Origin: Morganella morganii H1r | GTDB taxonomy: Bacteria; Pseudomonadota; Gammaproteobacteria; Enterobacterales; Enterobacteriaceae | Length of the DNA stretch: 56,361 bases | NCBI RefSeq assembly: GCF_000633515.1 | Contig: NZ_AYMP01000069.1 | Coordinates: forward strand, 1-56,361 | Reading direction: 5' to 3' | Shown here: one piece after another, positions 8,161 through 18,745 of the stretch | Layout of the letters: each line of letters opens with the position of its first letter | Position numbering within the stretch: position 1 is the first letter of the stretch | The notes under the pieces: generated by a model | What the model saw: only the letters and a program-made list of their open reading frames with translations | Told to the model about the DNA's origin: nothing | The model's database searches: none | Made by a program: the position numbers and the translations under genes

Positions 8161-10461
8161 ATGACTGTTATGGCTGTGCTGAACTATTTGTTTCCCCGTC
8201 CGTTACCGCTCTGGCTGGCTGCGACGGCTGTTGTGGCCGGAAACCTGCCGCTGTTGCTGATACCGCGACTGTTGTTACCGGCAGAAAGTCTGCTGTTATT
8301 CATTGGTATTTGTTTGCTTTTTCTTATCCGCAACCGGCTGAGTTTTTTTATCCGCATTGTTGTCGGCACTTTTCTCGCAGTAAATATTCATATCAGTAAT
8401 ACATTATCACTCTTTTCCTCTGAACCACCCGATAATATCGATATTATGATCCATGATGTTATGATTAATTCATCTGATTATTATTCCGTCAGAGGCCGGA
8501 TTATTAATATAGATAGTCAGGCGTATAATGATACTGTTTTTATTAATATAAAAATAAAAGGTTCATTTAAACCGGCGTGTGCCGGTGAAATCTGGCGTAT
8601 ATTTCGTCCTGTATTGAGGCCGGTACACGGTCAGCTAAATGAAGGACAGTCAAACCGGCAGCAATATTTGCTGTCAGAACGGGTTCTGTTTTCTCTGACC
8701 CCGGGGCGCAGCAAAAAATTATCGTCAGACTGCAACCAGCGTCAGAAGATGATTGCGGCATACCTTCCTGCAATGGATAACCTGCCGCACAGCGGACTGA
8801 TGGCGGCGCTGTTGTTTGGCGAGCGGCGCGGTATTACGGCAGAGCAGCGCAGACTGGTGCAGGAAACCGGCGTAGCGCATGTGGTGGCTATTTCCGGGCT
8901 GCATATCGGGCTGGCGGCGTTATGGGGCTGGTGGGGCGGACGGTTATTGCTGCTGCTGTTACCGCTGCGTGTGATGACTCATTTAATCCCCTCTCTGCTG
9001 TCAGTCTGTGCCGCGATTGCTTATGTCTGGCTGGCCGGGTTTGCGGTTCCGGCCTGCCGGGCACTGTCTGCACTGCTGTTATGGCATCTGCTGCGCTGGC
9101 GGCATTACCACCTGCCAGCGTATCAGTTTGTTGTGATCAGTGCGGCACTGTTACTGCTGATCGATCCGCTGACGATTTTATCAGCCGGATTCTGGCTGTC
9201 TTATACTGCGGTTACCGCATTGCTGTTCTGGCATCACACCAGTGCTTTCTCCCGCCGTCATGTCTTTACCCCGCTGACACTCTTTATCCGCCTGTGGCGC
9301 AATATCAGGCTGTTCCTTTCTTATCAGTGCGGATTATTTTTACTGCTGTTACCGGTTCAGGGCTATTTCTTCGGTGGCGTGAATGTGTTGTCGTTTCTGA
9401 GTAATTTGTGGGTCGTCCCGGTGATTTCCTTTCTGACGGTGCCGCTGCTGTTTGCCGGGTTATTGATCGGACCTGCGCTGTCGCTGGCTGATTATTCTCT
9501 GGCGCTGGCATTATGGCCGCTGCCGTTTCTGGCGCAGGGCTGGGTGATGACCGGACATGTCGCCCTGATATGGACACCACTGATGTGGCTGGCGGTTTAT
9601 ATTATCCGGCTGGATATGTGGCGGCAGCACCCGCTGCTGCTGCCGGGAATGGTGTTCAGTTGCTGTCTGTATCTGCGGAAAACACCGCTGCCGGCATGGT
9701 CGGTCACTGTGCTGGATATCGGGCACGGACTGGCGGCGGTGGTGATAAAGGATGGCAGGGCTGTGGTGTATGATACCGGCAACCGCTTCGGGTCACGGGA
9801 TGACGGGCTGCGCACGGTGCTGCCTTATCTGCATTATCACCGCCTGACCCCGGACTGGATTATGATCAGCCATGACCACCGTGACCACACCGGCGGGCTG
9901 GGCTCCCTGCGCCGTGCTTATCCTGCCGCTGTGGTTAAAGGCAACATTCCGCAGGCCGATACACCCTGTCGCCGCGGGGAGCGCTGGCGATGGCAGTCAT
10001 TGTCTTTTGAGGTGTTATGGCCGGATGAAAACTATCAGCTGAGCAAAAATGACGGCTCCTGTGTTATCCGCATCAGTGACGGGAAATATCAGATTTTACT
10101 GACCGGGGATATCGAAAAACAGGCAGAGAAACAGCTGATCAGGTATAAAGATGAACTCTCTGCCACAGTACTGCAAGTTCCGCACCATGGCAGCAAAACC
10201 TCATCATCAGAATTTTTTATTCGTGCGGTAAATCCCGCTTTCGCACTGGTTTCTGTTGCACGCTATAGCCCGTGGCGTCTGCCTTCTGATAAAGTACGCC
10301 GTCGCTATCATGATCTCGGCGTGCAGTGGCATGATACTGCGCACAGCGGCCAGATTTCTGTGTCCTTTTTTGCTGATGAAATATCCGTCGCGACTTACCG
10401 TACCCATCTCTCCGCCCGCTGGTTCAGCGCATGGTTTGGAGATCAGCCGGTAAACGGGTAA
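8161..10461 (+). CDS. ycaI: ComEC/Rec2-family inner-membrane DNA channel (YcaI)
   Basis: A 766-residue multi-pass membrane protein of the ComEC family, which moves single-stranded DNA across the inner membrane during transformation (E. coli YcaI). In order it shows an N-terminal membrane segment with the OB-like domain (to about residue 170), the competence membrane domain starting near LPHSGLMAALLFGERRGITA with the motif GVAHVVAISGLHIGLAALWG, and a C-terminal metallo-beta-lactamase-like domain. That domain has the metal motif SHDHRDHTGG and a later HHGSKTSS. The ATG at 8161 is chosen over a GTG at 8152 because CGGTGAG precedes it at good spacing. It is the first gene of an operon with msbA and lpxK. 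No partner competence genes are in view, so uptake function is inference. Confidence 0.92.
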   Translation: MTVMAVLNYLFPRPLPLWLAATAVVAGNLPLLLIPRLLLPAESLLLFIGICLLFLIRNRLSFFIRIVVGTFLAVNIHISNTLSLFSSEPPDNIDIMIHDVMINSSDYYSVRGRIINIDSQAYNDTVFINIKIKGSFKPACAGEIWRIFRPVLRPVHGQLNEGQSNRQQYLLSERVLFSLTPGRSKKLSSDCNQRQKMIAAYLPAMDNLPHSGLMAALLFGERRGITAEQRRLVQETGVAHVVAISGLHIGLAALWGWWGGRLLLLLLPLRVMTHLIPSLLSVCAAIAYVWLAGFAVPACRALSALLLWHLLRWRHYHLPAYQFVVISAALLLLIDPLTILSAGFWLSYTAVTALLFWHHTSAFSRRHVFTPLTLFIRLWRNIRLFLSYQCGLFLLLLPVQGYFFGGVNVLSFLSNLWVVPVISFLTVPLLFAGLLIGPALSLADYSLALALWPLPFLAQGWVMTGHVALIWTPLMWLAVYIIRLDMWRQHPLLLPGMVFSCCLYLRKTPLPAWSVTVLDIGHGLAAVVIKDGRAVVYDTGNRFGSRDDGLRTVLPYLHYHRLTPDWIMISHDHRDHTGGLGSLRRAYPAAVVKGNIPQADTPCRRGERWRWQSLSFEVLWPDENYQLSKNDGSCVIRISDGKYQILLTGDIEKQAEKQLIRYKDELSATVLQVPHHGSKTSSSEFFIRAVNPAFALVSVARYSPWRLPSDKVRRRYHDLGVQWHDTAHSGQISVSFFADEISVATYRTHLSARWFSAWFGDQPVNG

Positions 10462-10498
10462 TATAGGCAGCTAATTTTTGGTATTGGTAAACGCAATA

Positions 10499-12244
10499 AT
10501 GAAAGATATTGATATTTCAACCCGGCAAACATTCCGCCGGTTATGGCCGACAATCGCACCGTTTAAAACAGGTATCATCGTGGCGGCTATTGCGTTAGTC
10601 ATCAATGCGGGCGGCGATGCATTTATGCTGTCGCTGCTGAAACCGCTGCTTGATGAAGGTTTCGGCACTGCCGACAATGATTTTCTCCGTATCATGCCGT
10701 TGATTATCCTCGGGCTGATGCTGTTACGCGGTATCTCCAGTTTTGTCTCAGGTTACTGCCTCTCGTGGGTGTCCGGTAAAGTGGTTATGACCATGCGCCG
10801 TAACCTGTTCCGGCATATGATGGGTATGCCGGTTTCCTTCTTTGATCAGCAATCCACCGGGACACTGCTCTCCCGTATTACCTATGATTCCGAACAGGTG
10901 GCTTCGTCTTCTTCCGGCGCACTGGTAACGGTCGTCCGTGAAGGCGCTTATATTATTGCGCTGTTCGGCCTTATGTTTTACAACAGCTGGCAGCTGTCGC
11001 TGATTCTGATTGTTATTGCCCCGATTGTGGCCTTTGTTATCCGCAAAGTCTCTGTGCGCTTCCGCGAAATCAGTAAAAACATGCAGAGTGGAATGGGGCA
11101 GGTCAGCGCCAGTGCTGAACAGATGCTGAAAGGGCATAAAGAAGTGCTGATTTTCGGCGGTCAGAAAGTGGAAAATGATCGCTTTGATAAAGTCAGCAAC
11201 CATATGCGCCGCCAGGGCATGAAACTGGTGACCGCATCATCTATTGCTGACCCGATTATTCAGATCATTGCCTCCTTTGCGCTGGCATTTGTTCTGTTTG
11301 CCGCCAGTTTCCCTGAAATTAAAGAAGCGCTGAGTGCCGGTTCCATTACGGTTGTCTTCTCCTCCATGATTGCCCTGATGCGCCCGCTGAAATCCCTGAC
11401 CAACGTGAACGCCCAGTTCCAGCGCGGGATGGCAGCGTGTCAGACACTGTTTGTTCTGCTTGATATGGAGCAGGAAAAAGACACCGGCACCAAAGTGCTG
11501 AAAGATGCCAAAGGTGATGTGACGTTTGAGAATGTCACTTTCCGTTATCACGGGAAAGAGAACCCGGCGCTGAAAAATGTGTCGTTCACAATTCCGTCAG
11601 GCAAAACGGTGGCGCTGGTCGGGCGTTCCGGCTCCGGGAAATCCACTATTGCCAATCTGATCACCCGCTTTTATGAAATTGAAAGCGGACATATTACGAT
11701 CGACGGCAACGATATCCGTGACTACACACTGGCATCACTGCGCAGCCAGGTGGCACTGGTGTCGCAGAATGTTCACCTCTTCAATGATACGGTCGCGAAT
11801 AATATCGCCTATGCCACTGAAGGGAAGTACACCCGTGAGCAGATTGAAAAAGCCGCTGAAATGGCTTACGCCATGGACTTTATCAATAAGATGGATAAGG
11901 GGCTGGATACGGAAATCGGTGAAAACGGTGTCCTGCTGTCCGGTGGCCAGCGTCAGCGTATTGCGATTGCCCGCGCACTGCTGCGTGACGCACCGATCCT
12001 GATCCTCGATGAAGCAACCTCGGCACTGGATACTGAATCTGAACGTGCGATTCAGGCCGCGCTGGATGAGTTACAGAAAAACCGTACCTGTCTGGTGATC
12101 GCACACCGCTTATCCACCATTGAGAAAGCCGATGAAATTCTCGTGGTACAGGACGGTGAAGTGCAGGAGCGTGGTACGCATGATGAACTGGTGAAACAGC
12201 CTGGTATCTATGCGCAGCTCTATAATATGCAGTTTGGTCACTAA
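10499..12244 (+). CDS. msbA: Lipid A / phospholipid flippase, ABC transporter
   Basis: MsbA flips core-lipid A across the inner membrane, powered by ATP, as a homodimer of fused half-transporters. The product has 581 residues (E. coli 582). Six membrane helices fill residues 1 to about 330, including [20 protein letters not shown]. The nucleotide-binding domain carries Walker [10 protein letters not shown], signature [16 protein letters not shown], Walker [13 protein letters not shown] and the switch histidine in AHRLST. The ATG at 10499 gives the family start ([12 protein letters not shown]); an upstream in-frame TTG at 10478 is disfavoured. It begins 37 bases after comEC and ends 12 bases before lpxK, so the three are co-transcribed and couple lipid A finishing with export. 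Confidence 0.97.
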   Translation: MKDIDISTRQTFRRLWPTIAPFKTGIIVAAIALVINAGGDAFMLSLLKPLLDEGFGTADNDFLRIMPLIILGLMLLRGISSFVSGYCLSWVSGKVVMTMRRNLFRHMMGMPVSFFDQQSTGTLLSRITYDSEQVASSSSGALVTVVREGAYIIALFGLMFYNSWQLSLILIVIAPIVAFVIRKVSVRFREISKNMQSGMGQVSASAEQMLKGHKEVLIFGGQKVENDRFDKVSNHMRRQGMKLVTASSIADPIIQIIASFALAFVLFAASFPEIKEALSAGSITVVFSSMIALMRPLKSLTNVNAQFQRGMAACQTLFVLLDMEQEKDTGTKVLKDAKGDVTFENVTFRYHGKENPALKNVSFTIPSGKTVALVGRSGSGKSTIANLITRFYEIESGHITIDGNDIRDYTLASLRSQVALVSQNVHLFNDTVANNIAYATEGKYTREQIEKAAEMAYAMDFINKMDKGLDTEIGENGVLLSGGQRQRIAIARALLRDAPILILDEATSALDTESERAIQAALDELQKNRTCLVIAHRLSTIEKADEILVVQDGEVQERGTHDELVKQPGIYAQLYNMQFGH

Positions 12245-12256
12245 GCGGCACCGCTG

Positions 12257-13240
12257 ATGATCGATAAGATTTGGTCCGGCCGCTCAAAGCTTTACTGGCT
12301 GCTTCTGCCGCTCTCGTTTCTGTACGGGGCGGTCAGTGGTCTGCGGCGTCTGCTGTTCCGCTGCGGGCTGAAAAAATCCCGCCGTATGCCGGTGCCGGTG
12401 GTGGTGGTCGGTAATCTGACCGCCGGCGGTAACGGCAAAACACCGGTGGTTATCTGGCTGACAGAGCAACTGCTGGCCCGTGGCTACCGTCCCGGGGTGG
12501 TTTCCCGGGGGTATGGCGGGAAATCGGATCATTACCCGCTGCTTATCACGCAAGACACGACGACAGCACAGGCCGGTGATGAGCCGGTTCTGATTGCCCG
12601 CCGTACCGGTGTGCCGGTTGCGGTCGCACCTGACAGAGCGGCTGCGGTAGAGGCCATTTTGCAGCATGCACCGGTGGATGTGATCATCACCGATGATGGT
12701 TTACAACATTATGCGCTGCAGCGCGATATGGAAATCGTGGTGGTTGACGGTGAACGCCGTTTCGGTAACGGCTGGTGGCTGCCTGCCGGGCCGATGCGCG
12801 AACGGGCCGGACGTCTGAAACAGGTGGATGCGGTGATCGTCAATGGCGGTACCGCGCAACCCGGGGAAACCGCGATGCAGCTGGTGCCGGGAGAGGCTGT
12901 TAATCTGTCTGACGGCACCCGTAAACCGGCGGCTGAAATCGGTGAATGTGTGGCGATGGCCGGTATCGGGCACCCGCCGCGCTTTTTTGCCACGCTGAAC
13001 GCCCTCGGGGTGATACCGGTACAGTGTGTTGCGTTTCCGGATCATCAGCCGTACAGCCCTGAACAGCTTTCCGCACTGATAAAACCCGGGCAGTCACTCC
13101 TGATGACAGAGAAGGATGCAGTGAAATGTTTTACCTTTTCTGCAACTGACTGGTGGTATTTACCGGTCAGTGCCGCCATTCCCGCAAAATCCGCCGATTT
13201 AATTCTGGATAAAGTCATATCTCACATAAAAAATGCATAA
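12257..13240 (+). CDS. lpxK: Tetraacyldisaccharide 4'-kinase
   Basis: LpxK phosphorylates the 4' position of the lipid A disaccharide, the sixth step of the Raetz pathway, at the inner-membrane surface. The product has 327 residues (E. coli 328). One N-terminal membrane anchor ([16 protein letters not shown]) precedes the P-loop [12 protein letters not shown]. The motif [10 protein letters not shown] and the segment [17 protein letters not shown] with its catalytic aspartate also fit. It lies 12 bp after msbA, giving the usual msbA-lpxK pair. Confidence 0.96.
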   Translation: MIDKIWSGRSKLYWLLLPLSFLYGAVSGLRRLLFRCGLKKSRRMPVPVVVVGNLTAGGNGKTPVVIWLTEQLLARGYRPGVVSRGYGGKSDHYPLLITQDTTTAQAGDEPVLIARRTGVPVAVAPDRAAAVEAILQHAPVDVIITDDGLQHYALQRDMEIVVVDGERRFGNGWWLPAGPMRERAGRLKQVDAVIVNGGTAQPGETAMQLVPGEAVNLSDGTRKPAAEIGECVAMAGIGHPPRFFATLNALGVIPVQCVAFPDHQPYSPEQLSALIKPGQSLLMTEKDAVKCFTFSATDWWYLPVSAAIPAKSADLILDKVISHIKNA

Positions 13241-13600
13241 AGGGGCTTGCGCTTTTTATCTGAATATGGCTTAATCAAAAAGTTGTATTTCTGTGATGTA
13301 TTTCATATCTCACTGTGCAACCAATCCGCGAGTTAACACATATTCTGATCCCGCTGTCATAATTTTTTCACACCACCTTGTTAATCTTGTGGTGCGGATG
13401 ACCGGATCCCGCGGATAAACGGTATGTTTTGCAGCCGGTGTCTGACCGGCTGCAAATCAGAATAAAAAATAATAACTATAATGTTTTGCTCATTACCGGG
13501 TGGCTGTTCGCAAAGAGAGCACCCGTGTTGCCCGGCCGGAGCAGACATAACCAGCGATGGGGTGTATACCATTTCTGGTGATATAAAAGGAGTTAATACT
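13241..13600 (+). promoter_or_regulatory. Structured leader/promoter region of the cold-shock-domain gene
   Basis: A 360-bp gap before the small cold-shock gene. It contains a strong 12-bp stem, TTTGCAGCCGGT (13428-13439) with ACCGGCTGCAAA (13445-13456), not followed by Ts. It also has a smaller stem CACCAC/GTGGTG (13371-13394) and a TATAAT at 13477-13482. A long folded untranslated leader is typical of cold-inducible csp messages; I did not find the classical cold-box sequence. If TATAAT is the -10, the leader is about 115 nt. Confidence 0.5.
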
Positions 13601-13816
13601 ATGTCTAAACAATTACAACTTGGCCGCGTTAAATGGTATGACGCGAAAGAAGGTTACGGTTTCATCTCCCCGGTTAACGGCGGCGACGATATCTGGGTAA
13701 CCCGTAACGGGATCGCCAATTCCCGTAACAAATTACTGTGCGAAGGGCAGGAAGTGGAATTTTCACTGACCCGCGGCAGTTATGGTATTGCTGCGAACGA
13801 TGTGATCGCGCTGTAA
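13601..13816 (+). CDS. Divergent cold-shock-domain protein
   Basis: A 71-residue single-domain CSD protein, the usual CspA length, starting behind AAAGGAG at good spacing. GRVKWYDAKEGYGFISP corresponds to the RNP1 strand region (KGFGFI becomes EGYGFI). The RNP2 strand is aberrant: the usual VFVHFS is IWVTRNG, so the RNA-stacking histidine and one aromatic are lost. The C-terminus (YGIAANDVIAL) fits the fold. It should still form an OB barrel, but nucleic-acid binding may be weaker or altered. It lies between lpxK and ycaR, where E. coli has ycaQ. I cannot assign it to a named Csp paralogue. Confidence 0.8.
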   Translation: MSKQLQLGRVKWYDAKEGYGFISPVNGGDDIWVTRNGIANSRNKLLCEGQEVEFSLTRGSYGIAANDVIAL

Positions 13817-13922
13817 TATGGGTAAAAACGCGACTATCTCTGTGATATCGCAACAACAGAGTTAACGGTGAGACCGGGCTTATGTTATTCTGAGCCAACG
13901 TTTTTATCTCATTGGGGGACGT

Positions 13923-14099
13923 ATGGATCACCGTTTACTCGAAATCGTGGCCTGCCCTGTTTGCCACGGCAAACTCAGCTACGACAAACAAAATCTTGAA
14001 CTCATCTGCAAAGGCTGCCGTCTGGCCTATCCCGTCCGTGACGATATCCCTGTCTTATTAGAGAATGAAGCCCGCGAATTGCCGGTCTCAGAAGGATAA
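13923..14099 (+). CDS. ycaR: Trm112-like YcaR/UPF0434 protein
   Basis: A 58-residue zinc-ribbon-like protein: [18 protein letters not shown] followed by [20 protein letters not shown]. The two CxxC pairs and the [11 protein letters not shown] signature are diagnostic for the Trm112/YcaR family. GGGG lies just before the ATG. Five bases separate its stop from kdsB, so the two are co-transcribed as in E. coli. Bacterial function is not established; eukaryotic Trm112 activates methyltransferases. Confidence 0.93.
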   Translation: MDHRLLEIVACPVCHGKLSYDKQNLELICKGCRLAYPVRDDIPVLLENEARELPVSEG

Positions 14100-14104
14100 T
14101 CGCC

Positions 14105-14854
14105 ATGTTTACCGTTATCATTCCCGCGCGTTATGCCTCCACACGTCTGCCCGGTAAACCGCTGGCGGATATCTGCGGCAAGCCGATGATTGTCCGTGTG
14201 ATGGAGCAGGCAAAACGTTCCGGCGCTGCGAGAGTCATTGTCGCCACTGATACACAGGCGGTATTTGACGCCGTGATCGCAGAGGGCGGTGAAGCCTGCA
14301 TGACGCGCGAAGATCATCAGTCCGGGACCGAGCGCCTGGCGGAAGTGATTGATCACTATCAGTTTGCTGATGATGAGATTATCGTGAATGTTCAGGGGGA
14401 TGAGCCGTTAATCCCCGACAGTATTATTGCGCAGGTTGCTGAAAATCTGGCAGCCAGCGAAGCCGGTATGGCCACCCTGGCGGTAAAAATCACTTCAGCG
14501 GAAGAAGCCTTTAACCCGAATGCGGTGAAAGTGGTGATGGATAAACAGGGCTACGCGCTCTATTTCTCCCGTGCCACCATTCCGTGGGATCGCGAGCGTT
14601 TTATGCACAGCCGTGACAGCGCCGGTGATAATTTCCTGCGTCATATCGGCATTTACGCTTACCGTGCCGGGTTTATCCGCCGTTATATTCAGTGGGAAAC
14701 CAGCCCGCTGGAGAAAATCGAGATGCTCGAGCAGCTGCGTGTACTCTGGTACGGTGAAAAAATTCATGTCGCGGAGGCATCCGAAGCACCGGGCACCGGT
14801 GTTGATACCCCGGAAGATCTTGAAACTGTGCGCAGATTGTTTGCCGCCCGCTGA
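14105..14854 (+). CDS. kdsB: CMP-KDO synthetase
   Basis: KdsB activates 3-deoxy-D-manno-octulosonate with CTP, for the inner core of lipopolysaccharide. The product has 249 residues (E. coli 248). The cytidylyltransferase signature [20 protein letters not shown] is at the N-terminus, with the conserved [12 protein letters not shown] and [12 protein letters not shown] metal and nucleotide segments. It is translated directly after ycaR and ends at a strong bidirectional terminator facing elyC. Confidence 0.97.
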   Translation: MFTVIIPARYASTRLPGKPLADICGKPMIVRVMEQAKRSGAARVIVATDTQAVFDAVIAEGGEACMTREDHQSGTERLAEVIDHYQFADDEIIVNVQGDEPLIPDSIIAQVAENLAASEAGMATLAVKITSAEEAFNPNAVKVVMDKQGYALYFSRATIPWDRERFMHSRDSAGDNFLRHIGIYAYRAGFIRRYIQWETSPLEKIEMLEQLRVLWYGEKIHVAEASEAPGTGVDTPEDLETVRRLFAAR

Positions 14855-14869
14855 GCGATAACAGTTATA

Positions 14870-14908
14870 AACAAAAACGCGGGTCACTTCTGAACCCGCG
14901 TTTTTGTT
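14870..14908. terminator. Bidirectional terminator kdsB/elyC
   Basis: A perfect 15-bp inverted repeat, AACAAAAACGCGGGT (14870-14884) and its complement (14894-14908), with a 9-base loop. A-rich and T-rich arms allow termination from both sides, fitting the convergent genes. Confidence 0.93.
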
Positions 14909-14913
14909 GTCTT

Positions 14914-15711
14914 CTATTCCTGTTCTTCATTATCTGACGTTTTCACTGACTGCCAGAGCCGCCCCAGCCCTTCATACCAGACCCGTTCACTGTGTGATAA
15001 ATAGTACGCGGAAGGAATGGTTTTCTCCCAGCTGTGCAGCGGGGTGGTGACCGCCAGCTGATTGGCCGGTGCCGGGATCGGATGCAGGCCGCGCGCATCG
15101 AAGAAGGCTTTGGCGCGGGTCATATGGTTAGCGGAGGTCACCAGCAGGAACGGCGCATCACCCACCACTTTTTTCACTTCAGCGGCTTCCTCTTCAGTAT
15201 CTTTCGGCAGTATCAGCGGCAGCGTGCGTTCAGCCGGGATCCCCAGTGACTGCGCAACTTGCGCTGCAGCCTCTGCGCTGCTGATACTGTTTGCGCCCGG
15301 CCCGCCGGTGAAAATCAGCGTCGCCTGCGGGTAACGCAGCGCGAGACGTACACCTTCCGTGACGCGCGGCAGACTGTTACTGATCAGGTTGGCGGACGGT
15401 GACCATTCCGGGTTATAGGTAAAGCCGCCGCCGAGCACCACGATATAACGCAGATCCTGTTGCTGAACCTCTGCCGGGGTGATGAGCTCATAGCGCTTTT
15501 CATACGGTTTTTCTGTTGTCAGCAGCAGGGCATCCGCCACCGGCTGCAGGCTGAGCAGCACCAGCCCGAGCCAGCTCACGGTGATCAGGGTTTTGCCGGT
15601 TTTCTGCCGGGGGGTAAACCACAGCAGCAGTAATCCGGCTAAAATCAGCAGGAGCATAAACGGCAGCGGCATCAGAAAACCGCCGAGGTATTTTTTCAGG
15701 GCAAACAGCAT
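14914..15711 (-). CDS. elyC: ElyC, envelope biogenesis factor (DUF218)
   Basis: A 265-residue inner-membrane protein (E. coli ElyC/YcbC 259). Two hydrophobic helices at about residues 13-31 and 40-58 anchor a periplasmic DUF218 domain. The DUF218 signature is clear: IVVLGGGFTYNPEW, then LIFTGGPGANSISSAEAA and LLVTSANHMTRA. In E. coli ElyC supports peptidoglycan assembly at low temperature and affects undecaprenyl-phosphate carrier use. AAGGTG stands six bases before the ATG. Transcribed divergently from cmoM. Confidence 0.92.
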   Translation of the reverse strand: MLFALKKYLGGFLMPLPFMLLLILAGLLLLWFTPRQKTGKTLITVSWLGLVLLSLQPVADALLLTTEKPYEKRYELITPAEVQQQDLRYIVVLGGGFTYNPEWSPSANLISNSLPRVTEGVRLALRYPQATLIFTGGPGANSISSAEAAAQVAQSLGIPAERTLPLILPKDTEEEAAEVKKVVGDAPFLLVTSANHMTRAKAFFDARGLHPIPAPANQLAVTTPLHSWEKTIPSAYYLSHSERVWYEGLGRLWQSVKTSDNEEQE

Positions 15712-15920
15712 GAGCGCACCTTAAATATGATTGATTTATCACCGGTTAACGGCAGGAGTCTGCACAAATCGGGTGACATTAGACACGTCTGTGACACAAT
15801 AGTTACCGACTTTGCATATTGCACTGCTCTGCCCGGCAATACAATTGAAGATAGCCGGATCGCGCGGGAAACCGCCGCAGACTGACCCGAAATATCCCCC
15901 GGAACTGAACACAGGTTTTC

Positions 15921-16709
15921 ATGGTTGATCGTAATTTTGACGATATCGCGGAGAAATTCACCCGCAATATCTATGGCACAACAAAAGGGCAAATCCGCGA
16001 AGCGGTGGTCTGGCAGGATCTGGACGCCTTACTGACCCGGCTGAAACCGGGCCCGCTGCGTATTCTGGATGCGGGCGGCGGTGACGGTTTCTTCTCCCGC
16101 CGTCTGGCTGCACTGGGGCATCAGGTGGTATTGTGCGACCTGTCAGAAGAGATGATCGCCCGCGCACAACAGGCCGCGCTGGATGACGGTGTGGCAGAAA
16201 ATATGTCCTTTATTCATTGTGCGGCACAGGATATCGCACTTCATACTGAAGGGACGTTTGATCTGGTATTATTTCATGCCGTTTTGGAGTGGATCACAGA
16301 TCAAAAAGGTGCAATTGAGGCACTGACCGCTATAATAGCGGGCGGTGGTGCATTATCGTTAATGTTCTACAATGCGAACGGCCTTGTGATGCGCAATGCG
16401 ATATTAGGCAACTTTCATCTGGCAACCCCGGAAATTCAGCGCCGCCGCAAGCGTTCGTTATCGCCGCAGAATCCCCTTATGCCGGAACAGGTTTATCAGT
16501 GGCTGGATGATTGCCGTCTGACGATTGAGGCAAAAACCGGCGTGCGGGTTTTCCATGATTATCTGCAGAGCCGCCAGTTACAAAACCGTGATTTTCCGGC
16601 GCTGCTGGCACTGGAGCAACGCTATTGCCGTCAGGAGCCTTATATCAGCTTAGGCCGCTATATTCACGTTATGGCACGAAAACCGATCAGAAGGATGGAC
16701 AATGAGTGA
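15921..16709 (+). CDS. cmoM: tRNA 5-carboxymethoxyuridine methyltransferase
   Basis: CmoM (formerly SmtA) methylates the carboxyl group of cmo5U at wobble position 34 of certain tRNAs, using S-adenosylmethionine. The product has 262 residues (E. coli 261). The class I methyltransferase motif I reads [15 protein letters not shown] near residues 49-63, followed by the acidic motif [16 protein letters not shown]. The start [19 protein letters not shown] is family-typical. Its last 8 bases overlap the start of mukF, so it leads the muk operon. Confidence 0.95.
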   Translation: MVDRNFDDIAEKFTRNIYGTTKGQIREAVVWQDLDALLTRLKPGPLRILDAGGGDGFFSRRLAALGHQVVLCDLSEEMIARAQQAALDDGVAENMSFIHCAAQDIALHTEGTFDLVLFHAVLEWITDQKGAIEALTAIIAGGGALSLMFYNANGLVMRNAILGNFHLATPEIQRRRKRSLSPQNPLMPEQVYQWLDDCRLTIEAKTGVRVFHDYLQSRQLQNRDFPALLALEQRYCRQEPYISLGRYIHVMARKPIRRMDNE

Positions 16710-18027
16710 GTTTACCCAAACAGTCCCGGAACTCGTGGCATGGGCGCGAAAGAATGATTTCTCCATCGCGCTGCCACCGGAACGGCTGGCTTTTTTACTG
16801 TCTGTCGCGGTGCTTAACAGTGAGCGCATCGACGGTGAAATGAGCGAGGGGGAACTGGTGGATGCCTTCCGCGAAGTCTGCAAAGGCTTTGAACAGACAA
16901 CGGAATCTGTCGCGGTCCGTGCGAACAATGCCATCAATGATATGGTGCGCCAGAAAATATTTAACCGCTTTACCAGTGATATCTTTGAGGGTAATGCGAT
17001 TTACCGGCTGACCCCGCTCGGGATCGGCATCAGCGATTATTATATCCGTCAGCGTGAATTTTCCTCACTGCGTTTATCCATGCAGCTCTCGATTGTGGCC
17101 GGTGAACTGAGCCGCGCGGCAGATGCCGCCGAAGAGGGCGGGGATGAATTTCACTGGCACCGTAATGTATTTGCCCCGCTGAAATATTCCGTGGCGGAGA
17201 TTTTCGACAGTATTGATATGTCGCAGCGCATTATGGACGAGCAGCAAAACGGGGTAAAAGACGATATCGCCAAACTGCTGAATCAGGACTGGCAGGCCGC
17301 CATTGCCAACTGTGAGCAGTTGTTGTCCGAAACGTCTCTCACACTGCGGGAATTGCAGGATACCCTCGAAGCCGCCGGTGACAAATTACAGGCGAATCTG
17401 CTGCGCATTCAGGATGCCAATATGAGCGCAACGACCGGCTCTGAGCTGGTGGATAAACTGATTTTTGATTTGCAGGCCAAACTCGACCGTATTATCAGCT
17501 GGGGCCAGCAGTCTATCGATTTATGGATTGGTTATGACCGCCATGTCCATAAATTTATCCGTACCGCTATCGATATGGATAAAAACCGTATTTTCTCGCA
17601 GCGTCTGCGTCATTCTGTTCAGCACTATTTTGACTCGCCGTGGGCCCTTAATGTCGCCAATGCGGATCGCCTGCTGGATATGCGTGATGAAGAGATGGCA
17701 CTGCGTGATGACGAAGTGACCGGGGAATTACCGCCGGATCTGGAATATGAAGAATTCAGCGAGGTCAACGAAGAGCTTGCCGTTATGATGGAAAGCGCGC
17801 TGGCCGTGTATAAAGCACAGGCGAAGCCGCTGGATCTGGGCGCTGTTCTGCGCGATTACCTCGCGAAATATCCGCGCAGCCGCCAGTTCGATGTGGCACG
17901 GATTATCGTGGATCAGGCTGTCCGCCTCGGGGTGGCTGATGCTGATTTCTCAGGCATCCCGGCGGAATGGTCAGCAATTAATGAATACGGAGCGAAGGTG
18001 CAGGCACATGTCATCGACACATATTGA
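16702..18027 (+). CDS. mukF: MukF, kleisin subunit of the MukBEF condensin
   Basis: MukF dimerises through its N-terminal winged-helix region and bridges the MukB heads. The product has 441 residues (E. coli 440). It starts [20 protein letters not shown], has a central helical region near [20 protein letters not shown], and an acidic linker ([20 protein letters not shown]) before the C-terminal winged helix that contacts the MukB cap. It overlaps cmoM by 8 bases and mukE by 20 bases, indicating translational coupling. AAGGATGG forms the ribosome site within cmoM. Confidence 0.97.
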   Translation: MSEFTQTVPELVAWARKNDFSIALPPERLAFLLSVAVLNSERIDGEMSEGELVDAFREVCKGFEQTTESVAVRANNAINDMVRQKIFNRFTSDIFEGNAIYRLTPLGIGISDYYIRQREFSSLRLSMQLSIVAGELSRAADAAEEGGDEFHWHRNVFAPLKYSVAEIFDSIDMSQRIMDEQQNGVKDDIAKLLNQDWQAAIANCEQLLSETSLTLRELQDTLEAAGDKLQANLLRIQDANMSATTGSELVDKLIFDLQAKLDRIISWGQQSIDLWIGYDRHVHKFIRTAIDMDKNRIFSQRLRHSVQHYFDSPWALNVANADRLLDMRDEEMALRDDEVTGELPPDLEYEEFSEVNEELAVMMESALAVYKAQAKPLDLGAVLRDYLAKYPRSRQFDVARIIVDQAVRLGVADADFSGIPAEWSAINEYGAKVQAHVIDTY

Positions 18028-18745
18028 ACACTTTATGTCAGCAAAGCTGGCTCAGGCACTTGCCAACAACCTTTTTCCGGAACTTGACAGCCAGTTGCGC
18101 TCAGGCCGCCATATCGGCGTGGATGATCTGGATAATCATGCCTTTCTGATGGATTTCCAGGATGAACTGGAAGGCTTTTACGCCCGTTATAACGTGGAAC
18201 TGGTCCGTGCCCCGGAAGGGTTCTTCTATCTGCGCCCGCGTTCCACCACGCTGATCCCGCGCTCGGTGTTATCCGAACTGGAAATGCTGGTCGGCAAAGT
18301 GCTGTGCTATCTGTATCTCAGCCCGGAACGTCTGGTCAACCAGGGCATTTTCTCCACGGCAGAACTCTATGAGGAACTGCTGTCACTGGCGGATGAAGCC
18401 AAATTACTGAAAGTGGTGAATAACCGCTCCACCGGCTCGGACCTGGACAAACAGAAATTACTGGAAAAAACCCGTGGTGCGCTGAACCGCCTGCGCCGCC
18501 TGGGCATGATCACATTTGTTGCTGCGGATAACAGCCAGTTTGTGATTGCCGAATCTGTTTTCCGCTTCGGGGCGGATGTCCGCAGCGGGGATGATCCGCG
18601 TGAGGCGCAGCTGCGTCTTATCCGCGATGGTGAGGCTCAGTCTCTTGCGGAAGAAGAAAAACACCTGCGCCCTGAGGATCAGGACGATGATAATGAAGAA
18701 TCTGATAATGACAACGCGACGGATGAAGCGGAGGATGAAGAATGA
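18008..18745 (+). CDS. mukE: MukE, condensin accessory subunit
   Basis: MukE binds MukF as a dimer and modulates MukB ATPase and DNA binding. The product has 245 residues from the ATG at 18008, which gives the family start [19 protein letters not shown] and lies inside the end of mukF. In-frame codons further upstream are overlap from mukF and are rejected. The core ([20 protein letters not shown], then [18 protein letters not shown]) is highly conserved. The C-terminus is a very acidic, disordered tail ([20 protein letters not shown]). It overlaps mukB by an ATGA four-base junction. Confidence 0.97.
   Translation: MSSTHIEHFMSAKLAQALANNLFPELDSQLRSGRHIGVDDLDNHAFLMDFQDELEGFYARYNVELVRAPEGFFYLRPRSTTLIPRSVLSELEMLVGKVLCYLYLSPERLVNQGIFSTAELYEELLSLADEAKLLKVVNNRSTGSDLDKQKLLEKTRGALNRLRRLGMITFVAADNSQFVIAESVFRFGADVRSGDDPREAQLRLIRDGEAQSLAEEEKHLRPEDQDDDNEESDNDNATDEAEDEE

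Noticed and set aside
13428-13456. Intrinsic terminator of lpxK
   Set aside because: Strong stem but no T run on either strand, and it lies about 190 bases after lpxK; better read as leader structure.
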